A stretch of 64,000 bases of DNA from Nannocystis punicea (lineage in GTDB: Bacteria; Myxococcota_A; Polyangia; Nannocystales; Nannocystaceae), in contig NZ_CP114040.1 of the NCBI RefSeq assembly GCF_026965555.1, positions 2,356,001 to 2,420,000 on the forward strand, in the 5' to 3' direction. This document shows, piece by piece, positions 1-10,728 of the stretch. A program made the position numbers and the translations under genes. The notes beneath the pieces were generated by a model that saw only the letters and a list, made by a program, of their open reading frames with translations, had not been told where the DNA came from and did not search any database. Numbering within the stretch: position 1 is the stretch's first letter; each line of letters starts with the position of its first letter.

Positions 1-2203
<2,203 letters not shown>

Positions 2204-2511
2204 AGGCCGGCCGCAGCATACTCGTTTGCGCGTTCGTGACAACGCAGGGGGCCCCGCGGCCGCGATCGTTTTTGCTGCGGAGATCGCGCGGCGGACAGGC
2301 GACCTCGCGCCAACGACGGCGGCTCGGCCGCGCGGGCGTCACGCGGGGTTTTCAGGCGGCTCGCCGCGCGAGGCCGAGGCGACACCTCGCGGCCGGCCGC
2401 CGAGGGCTCGCGTCGGCCCCGCGGCGCGCGCGAGGGCGCGGGCCCAGGCGAGGCTCGCGGCGCGACTTGCCGCCCCCCTTCACCGCCGATTTGTGTCACC
2501 CTTCGCCCACG
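2204..2511. other. intergenic, divergent promoters
   Basis: This gap lies between the divergent sucA and coiled-coil genes. It must hold both promoters. Apart from the TATGCT box near 2213-2218 (read on the minus strand) I see no repeat, RNA gene or conserved site. Open frames here are GC-driven and Arg-rich. Confidence 0.4.
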
Positions 2512-3585
2512 ATGAGTTCGAAGGCAAACCTCGACGTCCTGAGCCGCCAGGTCGCGTACTCCGGTGAAGGGATCTCCGTCAAGTCGCTCGAGACGGACAT
2601 CCAAAAAGAACGCACGATCCAGGACAACAAGGTCGAGGAGCTCAAGGTCCTCCGCGAACGCAACGTGAACATCCAGAATGCGATGGCCGAGGAGCTCAAG
2701 AAGCTGCGCAAGTTCAGCGACTACCTCAACGGCACCGCCACCAACAGCGGCTTCTGGGCCGGCTTCAAGGAGGTCCTCAGCTACATCCCCGGGCTCGGGT
2801 CGATGAGCATGAGCCAGCGGTCGATCGAGGAGCTGCTGAAGGCGCAGTACCAGATCTCGGCCCGCCGCGTGAAAGAGGCCGCCGAGTACGTCGATACGCT
2901 CAAGCAGAGCGAGCAGGATCTGTACAAAGAGATCGATCGCATCAACGTGCGCATCGTCGAGATGGCCAAGAACGAGCGCGAGGCGCTGAATTACGTGCTC
3001 GAGCTCAAGAAGCTGCAGGAGCAGCTCGAGGCCGAGGAGCAGGCCGTCGAGGCCGGCAGCGTCGAGCAGCGCGACATCCAGGCCAGCGTCGACAAGGTCC
3101 GCGCCAAGCTCGCCGAGCACTCGACCAACGTGCAGCTCTACGGCTCGGCCGAGGAGCGCTACGCCCGCCTCAAGGAGAACACCCGCAAGCTGGCCGACAC
3201 GATCCGCAACCTGGCCCAGGACATCCAGCAGTACACGACGGCGTCGTCGATCAAGCTCGACATGGCCTCGGCCCAGATCCAGGCGATCGGCCGCGCCGCC
3301 GACGCATCGACCGTCATGCTCGAGATGAAGCGCAGCCTCGACGTCATGACCGAGTCGATGAACGTCACCACCCAGTTCGTCAGCGACACGCAGATGTTCT
3401 TCCGCAGCAACCTCGACACCTTCATCCAGGAGCTCGACACCTTCGACGAGAAGACGTCGACGGTGCTCGAGGACAACCTCCGCAAGTCGAAGGAGATCGA
3501 GGACGCGCGGATCCAGGCGGCCATCGACAAGGCGGTCAAGCGGGCCGGCGCCCCGGCCTCGCCGGCTTCCCCGGCCGCGTCCTGA
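2512..3585 (+). CDS. coiled-coil protein of unknown function
   Basis: This 357-residue protein is strongly helical, with long Glu/Lys/Leu-rich stretches (about residues 20-70 and 120-235) in a heptad-like pattern. That predicts coiled coils. There is no signal peptide; a short Gly/Phe-rich stretch near residues 75-100 (GFWAGFKEVLSYIPGLGSM) breaks the helix. The C-terminus ends in a low-complexity Ala/Pro/Ser tail. I chose ATG 2512 because residues before it become Arg-rich noise. The next gene begins 18 bp after the stop in the same direction, so the two are probably co-transcribed. I do not recognise a named family. A cytoplasmic structural or scaffold role would be a guess. Confidence 0.75.
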   Translation: MSSKANLDVLSRQVAYSGEGISVKSLETDIQKERTIQDNKVEELKVLRERNVNIQNAMAEELKKLRKFSDYLNGTATNSGFWAGFKEVLSYIPGLGSMSMSQRSIEELLKAQYQISARRVKEAAEYVDTLKQSEQDLYKEIDRINVRIVEMAKNEREALNYVLELKKLQEQLEAEEQAVEAGSVEQRDIQASVDKVRAKLAEHSTNVQLYGSAEERYARLKENTRKLADTIRNLAQDIQQYTTASSIKLDMASAQIQAIGRAADASTVMLEMKRSLDVMTESMNVTTQFVSDTQMFFRSNLDTFIQELDTFDEKTSTVLEDNLRKSKEIEDARIQAAIDKAVKRAGAPASPASPAAS

Positions 3586-3603
3586 CGCCTCGCCGAGGTC
3601 GCG

Positions 3604-4689
3604 ATGACCGTCGTCGCGCTCCACACCCAGGCGCTCGTCCTGCCCGAGGCGGCGACCTATCTCGACCTGCTCGGTCGCTCGCTGCACGCGGCCCGCCTGT
3701 CGAACGCGTTCCCCGAGCGCCGGCCGCTGCAACACTCGCTCGAGACCCTGGCCGAGTCGCTGCGGCTCGGGCTCCACGGCGAGCTGTACGTCGACTCGCG
3801 CGCCGGCCTGCCCAACCTCGCCAGCTTGACCCGGGCGCTGACCGACAAGAGCGTCGCCCGCGAGTCGCTGGCGCGCATGGGCGACCGCGCGGCGCTCGAG
3901 GCCCGCGCCGGCGAGGCGGAGGTGTTCGCGCGCCTGGCGGCCAAGCACGGCTACTACGAGAAGCTGCAGGACCGCGAGCTGGCGCCGGTCGATCACCAGC
4001 GGGTCTTGCTGCGCCGCCACGACCCGGCCAGCGGCACCGCGGCGTTCCGCATCGAGCTGACCAAGCTGGACGCCAGCGGGGTGTACGTGCGCCTGCAGAT
4101 CGAGCTGACGCAGGTGTCCTCGCTGTGGCGGCGCAAGGTGATCGACCTCGACAAGGACGGCGAGACGGCGGCCGCAAGCGAGGCGTTCCGGGCCATGGTG
4201 TACCGCTGCGCCGACCTCGACGCCGAGGCGCTGTTCATGCGCCTGCACGGGGCCGAGGGCGTGAGCGTCGAGCGGGTCCAGCGCGGCGTGATCGGCCCGG
4301 TGCTGTTCGCGGTGCCGATCGGCAGCGGCGTCCAGGTCGCCCGCACTGCCGAGGCCGGCGACGACGCCCTCGGCCGCGAGTGGCACGCGTGGTCGGTGGG
4401 CGCCGGCGCGGCCGAGCACGAGCGGCCCGAGCTGCTCGCGGCCTTCGCCACCGACTCGGCCGCGCTCGACATCCGCGACGAACGCAGCAACGACCCGATT
4501 TCGCCGCTCCTGCGCGACCGGCTGCGAGATCAGGAGCAGGCGCGTTATCGCGCGCTGCGCGAGCGCTACCCGTTCAAGGTGTTCAAGGACCGCAAGTTCG
4601 TGGCGACGCCGGGGCTCAAGGCGGTGGCCCACGCGACCTGCGCGGCCGCTGGCACCAAGAACATGATCTATGACCTCCAGTACCGCTGA
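3604..4689 (+). CDS. hypothetical protein, likely operonic with upstream coiled-coil gene
   Basis: The product is 361 residues, soluble in appearance, with no signal peptide or membrane segment and no motif I recognise. It alternates Leu/Ala/Arg-rich helices with beta-like stretches around residues 140-165. It begins at ATG 3604, 18 bp after the coiled-coil gene, which suggests a two-gene unit. Codon use matches the rest of the window, so this looks like a real gene. The function is unknown; the only clue is its pairing with the coiled-coil protein. Confidence 0.7.
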   Translation: MTVVALHTQALVLPEAATYLDLLGRSLHAARLSNAFPERRPLQHSLETLAESLRLGLHGELYVDSRAGLPNLASLTRALTDKSVARESLARMGDRAALEARAGEAEVFARLAAKHGYYEKLQDRELAPVDHQRVLLRRHDPASGTAAFRIELTKLDASGVYVRLQIELTQVSSLWRRKVIDLDKDGETAAASEAFRAMVYRCADLDAEALFMRLHGAEGVSVERVQRGVIGPVLFAVPIGSGVQVARTAEAGDDALGREWHAWSVGAGAAEHERPELLAAFATDSAALDIRDERSNDPISPLLRDRLRDQEQARYRALRERYPFKVFKDRKFVATPGLKAVAHATCAAAGTKNMIYDLQYR

Positions 4690-4807
4690 GGCGGCGAGGT
4701 CTGATCGGACCCTGGCAACTTCGGTAGTTTCTGGTTTGCGTCCGGGCGCGCTTTGGCCAATCATCGCCGAGACGAGCGCCACACGCGCCGGCCGAAGGAG
4801 AAGATCA

Positions 4808-5770
4808 ATGCTTAAGTACGTTCGATTCACCATCATCGGCGCCGCCCTGGCGCTTGGCGCCTGTGGGGACGATGACGGGAAGGCCACCGGGACGAACGCC
4901 ACCAACCCGAGCACCAACCCGACCAACGACGCCACCGAGGGTGACACCTCGACGGGCACCGGCGACCAGACGACCACCAACGGGACGACGACCACCAACG
5001 GGACGACCACCGCGCCGAGCCCGACCACCACCGACGGGACCGAGAGCGCCGGCACCGAGACCACCGACAATTCCTTCATCACTCCGCCCGACGGCGGCGG
5101 CGGCGTGAAGGAGTGCGACGTGTGGACGCAAGACTGCCCGGACGGCCAGAAGTGCATGCCGTGGGCCGACAACGGCAGCAGCTCGTGGAACGCCACCAAG
5201 TGCTCGCCGGTCAACGCCAACCCGGGCAAGGAAGGCGACCCGTGCACGGTCGAGGGCAGCGCGGTCAGCGGCGTCGACTCCTGCGACGTCGGCCTGCTCT
5301 GCTGGTACTTCGACGAGAACAACAACGGCAGCTGCATCGACATGTGCAAAGGCACGCCCGACGCGCCGTCCTGCGACATGGGGCAGACCTGCGACGTGTC
5401 GAACGACGGCGTGCTGATCCTCTGCCTCGAGACCTGCGACCCGCTGATCCAGAGCTGCCCCGCCGGCCAGATCTGCTTCTGGGACGGCCTCGACCAGTTC
5501 ATCTGCGATTTCGACGCCAGCGGTGACATGGGCGCGTACGGCGACCCCTGCGCCTACATCAACGTGTGCGACTACGGCCTGTACTGCGCCTCGCCCGAGT
5601 CCGTCCCCGGCTGCGACAACGCCGACGGCTGCTGCAGCTCGTACTGCAACATCCAGGAGCCCAACACCTGCCCCGGCGCCGGCGAGGGCCAGGAGTGCGT
5701 GCCGTGGTACACCGAGGGCATGGCCCCTCCGGGACAGGAGAACATCGGCGCCTGCGCCATCCCGGCGTGA
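4808..5770 (+). CDS. cysteine-rich lipoprotein with Thr-rich linker
   Basis: This 320-residue protein begins with a lipoprotein signal peptide ending in the lipobox LALGAC, so it should be lipidated and exported. A Thr/Asn/Gly-rich linker of about 60 residues follows (repeats of TTTNGTT type). The rest is a domain with about 27 cysteines in patterns such as CPDGQKC, CPAGQIC and CCSSYC, presumably disulfide-bonded outside the cell. The start at ATG 4808 is supported by a ribosome-binding site (AAGGAGA) just upstream. A terminator-like hairpin follows 37 bp after the stop. Such lipoproteins are typical of Nannocystis-type myxobacteria, but their function is not known. Confidence 0.87.
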   Translation: MLKYVRFTIIGAALALGACGDDDGKATGTNATNPSTNPTNDATEGDTSTGTGDQTTTNGTTTTNGTTTAPSPTTTDGTESAGTETTDNSFITPPDGGGGVKECDVWTQDCPDGQKCMPWADNGSSSWNATKCSPVNANPGKEGDPCTVEGSAVSGVDSCDVGLLCWYFDENNNGSCIDMCKGTPDAPSCDMGQTCDVSNDGVLILCLETCDPLIQSCPAGQICFWDGLDQFICDFDASGDMGAYGDPCAYINVCDYGLYCASPESVPGCDNADGCCSSYCNIQEPNTCPGAGEGQECVPWYTEGMAPPGQENIGACAIPA

Positions 5771-5803
5771 CCCGGCCGCGCGCCCTGACGGGTGCGCGGG
5801 GAG

Positions 5804-5845
5804 TTTCGAGGGACATGTCCTTGTGGGCATGTCCCTTCGCTTTTG
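5804..5845 (+). terminator. hairpin terminator after lipoprotein gene, built from the GGACATGTCC family
   Basis: CGAGGGACATG (5807-5817) pairs with CATGTCCCTTCG (5828-5839), giving a stem of about 11 bp, and a run of four T follows at 5841-5844. It lies 37 bp after the lipoprotein stop, so a rho-independent terminator is likely. Both arms carry the ACATGTCC core found throughout this window. Confidence 0.65.
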
Positions 5846-5870
5846 CGGCGCAGGGCGGGAGCTTCGGCGA

Positions 5871-6080
5871 GATGTCCGAAGGGACAGGCCTGAACCGCAT
5901 CGCCGGCGCGCGGGCCTCGGAGCCGCCGCGGCGGTCGTTTTAGATGTCCGAAGGGACAGGCCCGAGCGGCGCCTCGGGGCAGGGCTCGGTCGGAGAGCTG
6001 TCCGAAGAGACATAGCGGCCGCGCTGGCGAGCTGTCCCGGAGGACAGCCCGCCGATCGCCGACCTGCCCCGGAGGACAGC
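5871..6080. repeat. cluster of five TGTCC-loop-GGACA palindromes
   Basis: Five short inverted repeats lie between the convergent lipoprotein and pssA genes: TGTCCGAAGGGACAGGC at 5873-5889 and again at 5945-5961, CTGTCCGAAGAGACATAG at 5998-6015, CTGTCCCGGAGGACAG at 6032-6047, and CTGCCCCGGAGGACAG near 6064-6079. Stems are 5-6 bp with GAAG or CGGA loops. They are spaced 15-75 bp apart in otherwise unremarkable DNA. The last ones lie within 50 bp of the pssA stop and could terminate its transcript. Confidence 0.8.
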
Positions 6081-6095
6081 TCCGCGCGGGTCGGT

Positions 6096-6929
6096 TCACT
6101 CGTCGCCGACGGGGAACAGCGGCGGCTTGGGCCGGCCGCGGTAGCCCGGGCCGATCTGGCCCCACACCAGCCAGATCGCCAGCCAGGTCGAGGGCAGCAG
6201 GACCATGAACTCGGGGTAGACGCGCATGACGAGGAACGCCATCGCCACCAGCGACAGGGCGCCGACCACGAGGTTGGCCCAGCGGTGGCGCAGCGCGCCG
6301 AACTTCTTGTTGCGCAGGTTCGAGACCATCAGCAGCGCGCCGACGATCATCGCCCACGGGAACGCGGTCCACACCTCGGGCCCGAGCTGCAGGTCGCCGA
6401 ACAGCCGGCCCTCGGCGAACCGGTCGGGCGCGGCGAGCGGGTTGTCGGGCCCGCCGTACTTGAGGCAGACGAGGAACCAGTTGACCAACAGCCCGGCGGC
6501 GAGGGTGGTCGGCACGCCGTGGAAGATGGTCTTGTCGGCGATCTCGGCGTCGCTCAGGACGTTGAAGCGGGCCAGCCGCACGGCCGCGGCGGCCAGCCAC
6601 AGGCCGGCGGCGAGCAGCGCCCAGGCCAGGCCCGAACCTGACCCGAAGGGCAGGCCGGCCGTGGAGCTCAGCGCGGTCAGCACCAGGTACGGCGGGACCA
6701 CGCCGAAGTTGAAGAAGTCGGCGAAGGAGTCCATCTGCACGCCGAAGCTGCTGGTCGCCTGCAGCCGGCGAGCGACGAAGCCGTCGGCCCGGTCGAGGAA
6801 GGTCGAGAAGAGCAGTAACCAGGCGGCCGCGACGTAGTCGCCGCGGTGCGCCAGCAGCATCGCCCCGAGACCGCAGGCCATGGCGCCCACGGTGATGAAG
6901 TTCGGCGCGAGATACGGGACCTTCGACAT
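6096..6929 (-). CDS. pssA: CDP-diacylglycerol--serine O-phosphatidyltransferase
   Basis: This integral membrane enzyme of 277 residues condenses CDP-diacylglycerol with serine to make phosphatidylserine, the precursor of phosphatidylethanolamine. The CDP-alcohol phosphatidyltransferase signature D-x2-D-G-x2-A-R-x8-G-x3-D-x3-D is complete (DRADGFVARR then G, D and D, about residues 46-71). Several hydrophobic helices follow. Its start, ATG 6929, is 8 bp after the adenylate kinase stop, so adk and pssA form an operon. Phosphatidylinositol- or phosphatidylglycerol-forming relatives share the signature, but the length and N-terminal PNFITVGAMACG context fit the serine enzyme best. Confidence 0.88.
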   Translation of the reverse strand: MSKVPYLAPNFITVGAMACGLGAMLLAHRGDYVAAAWLLLFSTFLDRADGFVARRLQATSSFGVQMDSFADFFNFGVVPPYLVLTALSSTAGLPFGSGSGLAWALLAAGLWLAAAAVRLARFNVLSDAEIADKTIFHGVPTTLAAGLLVNWFLVCLKYGGPDNPLAAPDRFAEGRLFGDLQLGPEVWTAFPWAMIVGALLMVSNLRNKKFGALRHRWANLVVGALSLVAMAFLVMRVYPEFMVLLPSTWLAIWLVWGQIGPGYRGRPKPPLFPVGDE

Positions 6930-6937
6930 GATGCGCC

Positions 6938-7582
6938 TCAGCCGGCGGAGCGCGGCGCGCCGAGCACCGCCAGCAGCCGCGCGGTGACCTCGTCGGGCGA
7001 GCCGACGCCGTCGACCCGCTTGAGCAGGCCCTTGGCCTCGTAGAACGGCACGATCGGCGCGGTCTCGCGGTGGTACTTGTCGAGCCGCGCGGTCACTGCG
7101 GCCTCGAAGTCGTCGCTGCGGTGGACCAGACGGCCGAGGGCGTCGGTCGGCGGCGGGTTGAACTTGAGGTGGTAGATGGCGCCGGTCTCGGGGTCGCTGC
7201 GGCGGCCGGTGACGCGCTCGACGATCAGCGAGTCAGGGACCTCGAACAGGACCACGGCGTCGAGCGCGACCCCGGCGGCGGCGAGCGCGACGTCCAGCGC
7301 CTCGGCCTGCGGCCGCGTGCGCGGGAAGCCGTCCAGCAAGAACCCGCGGGCGCAGTCCGGCCGGCCGATCCGCTCGATCACCATGCCGATCACGACGTCG
7401 TCCGGGACGAGGTCCCCGCGCTTCATCGCCGCGTCGGCCTTCTTGCCCAGCTCGGTGCCGTTGCGGACGGCCTCGCGCAACATGTCCCCCGAGGAGATGT
7501 GGGGGATCCCGTGAGTGTTGACGATGAACTGGGCCTGGGTGCCTTTGCCGGCGCCGGGCGGGCCGATGAGGATCGTGCGCAT
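6938..7582 (-). CDS. adk: adenylate kinase
   Basis: Adenylate kinase interconverts ATP plus AMP and two ADP in the cytoplasm. The 214-residue product has the P-loop GPPGAGKGT near the N-terminus, the AMP-binding SSGDMLR, the DGFPRT motif and a long-type LID (GRRSDPETGAIYH then KFNPP). The LID has no cysteines, so it is the zinc-free type. Length matches the family. The start ATG 7582 directly precedes RTILIGPPG. It is the first gene of an adk-pssA pair transcribed away from the long repeat region at 7.6-9.0 kb. Confidence 0.96.
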   Translation of the reverse strand: MRTILIGPPGAGKGTQAQFIVNTHGIPHISSGDMLREAVRNGTELGKKADAAMKRGDLVPDDVVIGMVIERIGRPDCARGFLLDGFPRTRPQAEALDVALAAAGVALDAVVLFEVPDSLIVERVTGRRSDPETGAIYHLKFNPPPTDALGRLVHRSDDFEAAVTARLDKYHRETAPIVPFYEAKGLLKRVDGVGSPDEVTARLLAVLGAPRSAG

Positions 7583-8229
7583 AGAGGACAAGCTCGCAGG
7601 TTGGTGCGGGCCCCGCCGCGCACATGCGCGAAAAGGCCCGTTGGCGCGGCAACTGTGACACGGGCCCGCGGGCACCCGCAAGGTTTCCGACCGCGCGCCC
7701 GGCGACCCCGGCGACGCCGAACGCGGTCCGAGGACCCATCCAGGCGCTCGCGCCGGTGATCACGGCCCCGTCAGTGCGCGAGGATCACGATGAAAGAAGA
7801 TCGACCGCGCGGCTCGCGATCGCGGCGCGGCGAGTGCACCCGCGCAGCGAGCACTGCGAAGACGGCCGCGCACGCAGGGCCGAGGGGCGGCGCCGCGACA
7901 GGCCGGCCGCGAACTCGGCGGAGCAGTGCGCGATGACACAGACTCCGCATGGATGCGGTGCGGCGAGCCGAGGCGCGGCGGTGAGGAGTGATGACGGCGG
8001 CGGAGAGAAGAGGCCAGCGAAGGGCGGTGGAAGCCGCGAGTGAGGGCTGTCGAGATGGAGAAGACAGGCAGCTCGCGTTCAAGGACGACTCTGCGGTGCG
8101 GCGACGAGGTCGTGTGGGAGCGCCGCGCGTGGCCGGCTTTCCAAGCACTGGCGGCGGCGTCGGTGGACGGCGCGAAGAGCCGCGGCTCCCACCGTTGGCG
8201 TCGCGCCGCGAGACTCCGGCCGTCCGACG
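7583..8229. other. intergenic DNA without a convincing gene
   Basis: This stretch must hold the adk promoter. An open antisense frame exists, but it encodes Arg/Ser/Pro-rich low-complexity sequence with no family features. Toward 8200 the sequence grades into a diverged copy of the tandem unit described next. Confidence 0.4.
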
Positions 8230-9052
8230 GATTGTTCGGAGCTGGGCCGGGACGAGATTCGCCCGACGTGTCGAGCGGCGGCGGTTTCTGGCGGTGAGGG
8301 AGCGGGGCGCCCATGTGCGTCGAGTCGCGAGAGCTCTGGCTGTCGGATGAATGGCTCGCGGCCGGACGGGGCGAGAGGTGCCCGTCGGGTCGAGCCGCGG
8401 CGCTCCTCTTGTGATGAGAGGGCGCGCCCCGTGGCGGCGAGGAGCGAGAGCTCCGGCTGTCCGAGTGAATCGCTCCCGGCTGGGCCGGGGCGAGAGGCGT
8501 CCGTCGAGTCGAGCCGCGGCGTTCCGGTGGCGGTAGGCGCGAGGTGCCGCCGTGGGCCGAGTGGCGAGAGCCGTCCGGCGGACTTACTCGCGGCTGGGCC
8601 GGGGCGAGAGGCGTCCGGTCGGCGCAGTTCCTCTCGTGATGGGAGGGAGCGAGGCGCCCCATGCGTCGAGTCGCCAGAGCTCGCGGCCAGGCCGGGACGA
8701 GAGGGTCCGTCGGGTCGAGCGGCGGCGTTCCTCTCGCGGCGCGAGGCGCCCCGTGGCCGGCAGCTCGGCTGAATTGCTCGCGGCTCGGCCCGGGGCGAGA
8801 GGGCCCGTCGGGTCGAGCCGCGGCGTTCCTCTTGCGAGGAGGCGCCCCGCGCGTCGAGTAGCGAGAGCTCTGGTTGTTCGGATGAATGGTTCGCGGCTCG
8901 GCCCGGGGCGAGAGGGGCCCGTCGGGTCGAGCCGCGGCGTTCCTCTCGCGGCGAGCACCCCGTGGCCGGCCGCTCGGCTGAATTGCTCGCGGCTCGGCCC
9001 GGGGCGAGAGGCGCCCGTCGAGTCGAGCCGGCGGCGGTTCTCTTATTAATTA
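8230..9052. repeat. imperfect tandem array, about eight units of roughly 90-130 bp
   Basis: A unit containing GGCTCGGCCCGGGGCGAGAG, then GTCGGGTCGAGCCGCGGCG, then a purine-rich spacer and GCGAGAGCTC recurs about eight times, beginning near 8237, 8350, 8480, 8585, 8690, 8780, 8895 and 8990. Later copies are closest to one another. Unit lengths differ and are not constant multiples of three, so the Pro/Arg-rich frames across it do not stay in register. The array ends abruptly at an AT-rich TTATTAATTAAAG just before the AMMECR1 gene stop at 9073. Confidence 0.8.
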
Positions 9053-9072
9053 AAGGAAGAGGCAGGAGCCGG

Positions 9073-9753
9073 TCAGTGCACGTACTGCACGAGCAGCGAG
9101 TGGCCGCCGGCGTGGCTGGCCGAGGCGCCCGGGTGGGCCGGGGCGACCACCGGCTCGCCGAAGGTCTCGGCGAGGAAGACGCGGGCGCGGATCCGGGGGC
9201 CGTCGTGGACCGGCGACAGCCCGGCCTTGCGCATCAACGCGGCCAGGAAGTCGGACGGGCGCGGCAGCTGGCGCCACACCACCGGCAGGAACACGGCCTG
9301 GCGCGAGCCGATGCCGAGGATCACGCCGTCGCGGCCGGGCGTGACGGACTCGGCGATCGCGTCGAGGCCGACGCAGTCGAGCTGCTGGGGCTCCCCGAGG
9401 ATCGAGATCTCCCCGTTCATCCGGTGCCAGCGGGACGGACGTGCCGGCGAGGTCCGCGGGTCGTGCAGACCCGCCTGCACCGCGTAGCGCACCACGGCCT
9501 GCTCGAGGTTGGGCCACGGCTCGAGCGAGCCGATGCAGCCGACAAGCTCTCGCACGTCGTGCCACGAGACGAACACCCGCGCCGGCGCCTCGAGCCGGGG
9601 CTCGTCCTCGACGCGCTCGGCCAGGCCGACCGGAAGATCCTTCGCGTCCGGGTCTCTCGCGGCCATGGCGTCGCGCAACGCCCGGCGGGCGAGGTGAAGC
9701 AGCCAACGACGCGCCGCTTCGGAGAGCGGCTCGGGGAAGGGGGCCTTTGCCAT
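9073..9753 (-). CDS. AMMECR1 family protein (AmmeMemoRadiSam system protein A-like)
   Basis: The 226-residue product matches the AMMECR1 fold. It has ARVFVSWHDVRELVGCIGSLE around residues 55-75, where the RGCIG-type motif is the family hallmark, then LEQAVVRYAVQAGLHDPR. The ISILGEPQQL stretch and GIGSRQAVFLPVVWRQLP follow, corresponding to the conserved G-R-x-G-V-F-L-P-x-V-W region. In many prokaryotes AMMECR1 is linked with a Memo protein and a radical SAM enzyme, but neither partner is here, so its role is open. The start ATG 9753 is about 20 bp after a TAGTTC box. The gene reads toward the tandem array at 8.2-9.05 kb. Confidence 0.85.
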   Translation of the reverse strand: MAKAPFPEPLSEAARRWLLHLARRALRDAMAARDPDAKDLPVGLAERVEDEPRLEAPARVFVSWHDVRELVGCIGSLEPWPNLEQAVVRYAVQAGLHDPRTSPARPSRWHRMNGEISILGEPQQLDCVGLDAIAESVTPGRDGVILGIGSRQAVFLPVVWRQLPRPSDFLAALMRKAGLSPVHDGPRIRARVFLAETFGEPVVAPAHPGASASHAGGHSLLVQYVH

Positions 9754-10337
9754 ATCCAACGCGGGCGAACTATGGATCCTTCGGGCCGAGACGTCGATGG
9801 AAAAATTGCGAGCCGCGGCGTCGCGATCCGGAGCCGCCACGTCGAGCTCGCCGACCGCGACGGGCGCCGGGCAGCTGTCCGTGCGCGGGGTCCCGTCCGC
9901 GAGCCGGCGGCGTCCTCGTCGTCCCGGTCGCGAGCGACGCGGCGACGCCGAAGAGGCGGCGACGCCGGCCCTCTCGAGGCGCCCGCGCCGGCTCCGAGCC
10001 TCGCCGCCCGCGGGGCTCCGACGCCGGATCGGGGCGCGGCCGATCGGCGAGCGAAGGGGGCCGGCCGAGATCTCCGAGCTGTCTGAAGGGACAGCCCCGA
10101 GCCGGCCGCCGCCGCGGCAAGCCAGGCCCGTTCGCCGCCGGGTCCGGAGCCAAGAATTCGGCCGGAGCCTCGGAGCTGGTGGCTGCACCGCGAGCCGCCG
10201 GTCGCGTGCTGGTGCCCGACGCGCTGGCGGTGGGGCTCGGCTCAAGCGGCCGGCGCCCGCGGCAAGACGTGTCGGCACGCGCGCCGGCGCGCAGGTCGGT
10301 GTGCCAGTGGCGCCGGGGATGCGATACAACAGGACCT
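9754..10337. other. intergenic, divergent promoter region
   Basis: This gap separates the AMMECR1 gene (minus) from the Mpo1-like gene (plus). It contains one palindrome of the dispersed family, CTGTCTGAAGGGACAG at 10079-10094, and a GCGATACAAC sequence at 10321-10330 that may be the -10 region for the downstream gene. I see no other structure. Confidence 0.45.
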
Positions 10338-10697
10338 GTGAGCACCCTGGATCGGATCGCCAGCATCGACGAGTTCTGGACCCGCGAGTTCGCCTACTAC
10401 CTGCACGAGCATCGCCACCCGCTCAACCGGCTGACGCACATGTTCGGCGTGCCGATCCTGGTGGTGACCGGCGTCGGCGCCGTGGCGACGCTGAGCTGGA
10501 AGATGTTCGTGATCGGCTGGACCATCGGCTGGGCGTTCCAGATCGCCGGGCATCGCATCGAGGGCAACAAGCCGGCGCTGCTCAAGCGGCCCATCTCGTG
10601 GCTGATGGGGCCCATGATGGTGATGGTCGAGTTCCTCGAGCTGGCGGGGCTCCACTTCGGCTTCGCTCGCCGCGCCCGCTCGATCGTCGGGCTTTGA
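10338..10697 (+). CDS. Mpo1-like / DUF962 membrane protein
   Basis: This small 119-residue protein has the DUF962 (YGL010w/Mpo1-like) layout: an N-terminal FWTREFAYYLHEHRHPLNR, THMFGVPI, two hydrophobic segments (about residues 38-70) and GHRIEGNKPA followed by a helix. The conserved histidines (HEHRHP, TH, GH) match the iron-binding histidines of yeast Mpo1, an endoplasmic reticulum dioxygenase of phytosphingosine breakdown. The bacterial substrate is unknown. The start is GTG 10338, eight bp after a GCGATACAAC box. ATG starts further upstream would add Arg-rich noise. Confidence 0.82.
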   Translation: MSTLDRIASIDEFWTREFAYYLHEHRHPLNRLTHMFGVPILVVTGVGAVATLSWKMFVIGWTIGWAFQIAGHRIEGNKPALLKRPISWLMGPMMVMVEFLELAGLHFGFARRARSIVGL

Positions 10698-10728
10698 GCG
10701 CCGATCTCGCGCTGCTATGGTGGCCGGG

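Noticed and set aside
8584..8958. Pro/Arg-rich minus-strand frame with internal repeats in the 8.2-9.05 kb array
   Set aside because: The repeat units are not multiples of three and the frame does not hold across the array.
10717..10728. ATG 10717 as start of the S46 gene
   Set aside because: It overlaps a likely -10 box and adds four residues before a signal peptide that begins well at ATG 10729.
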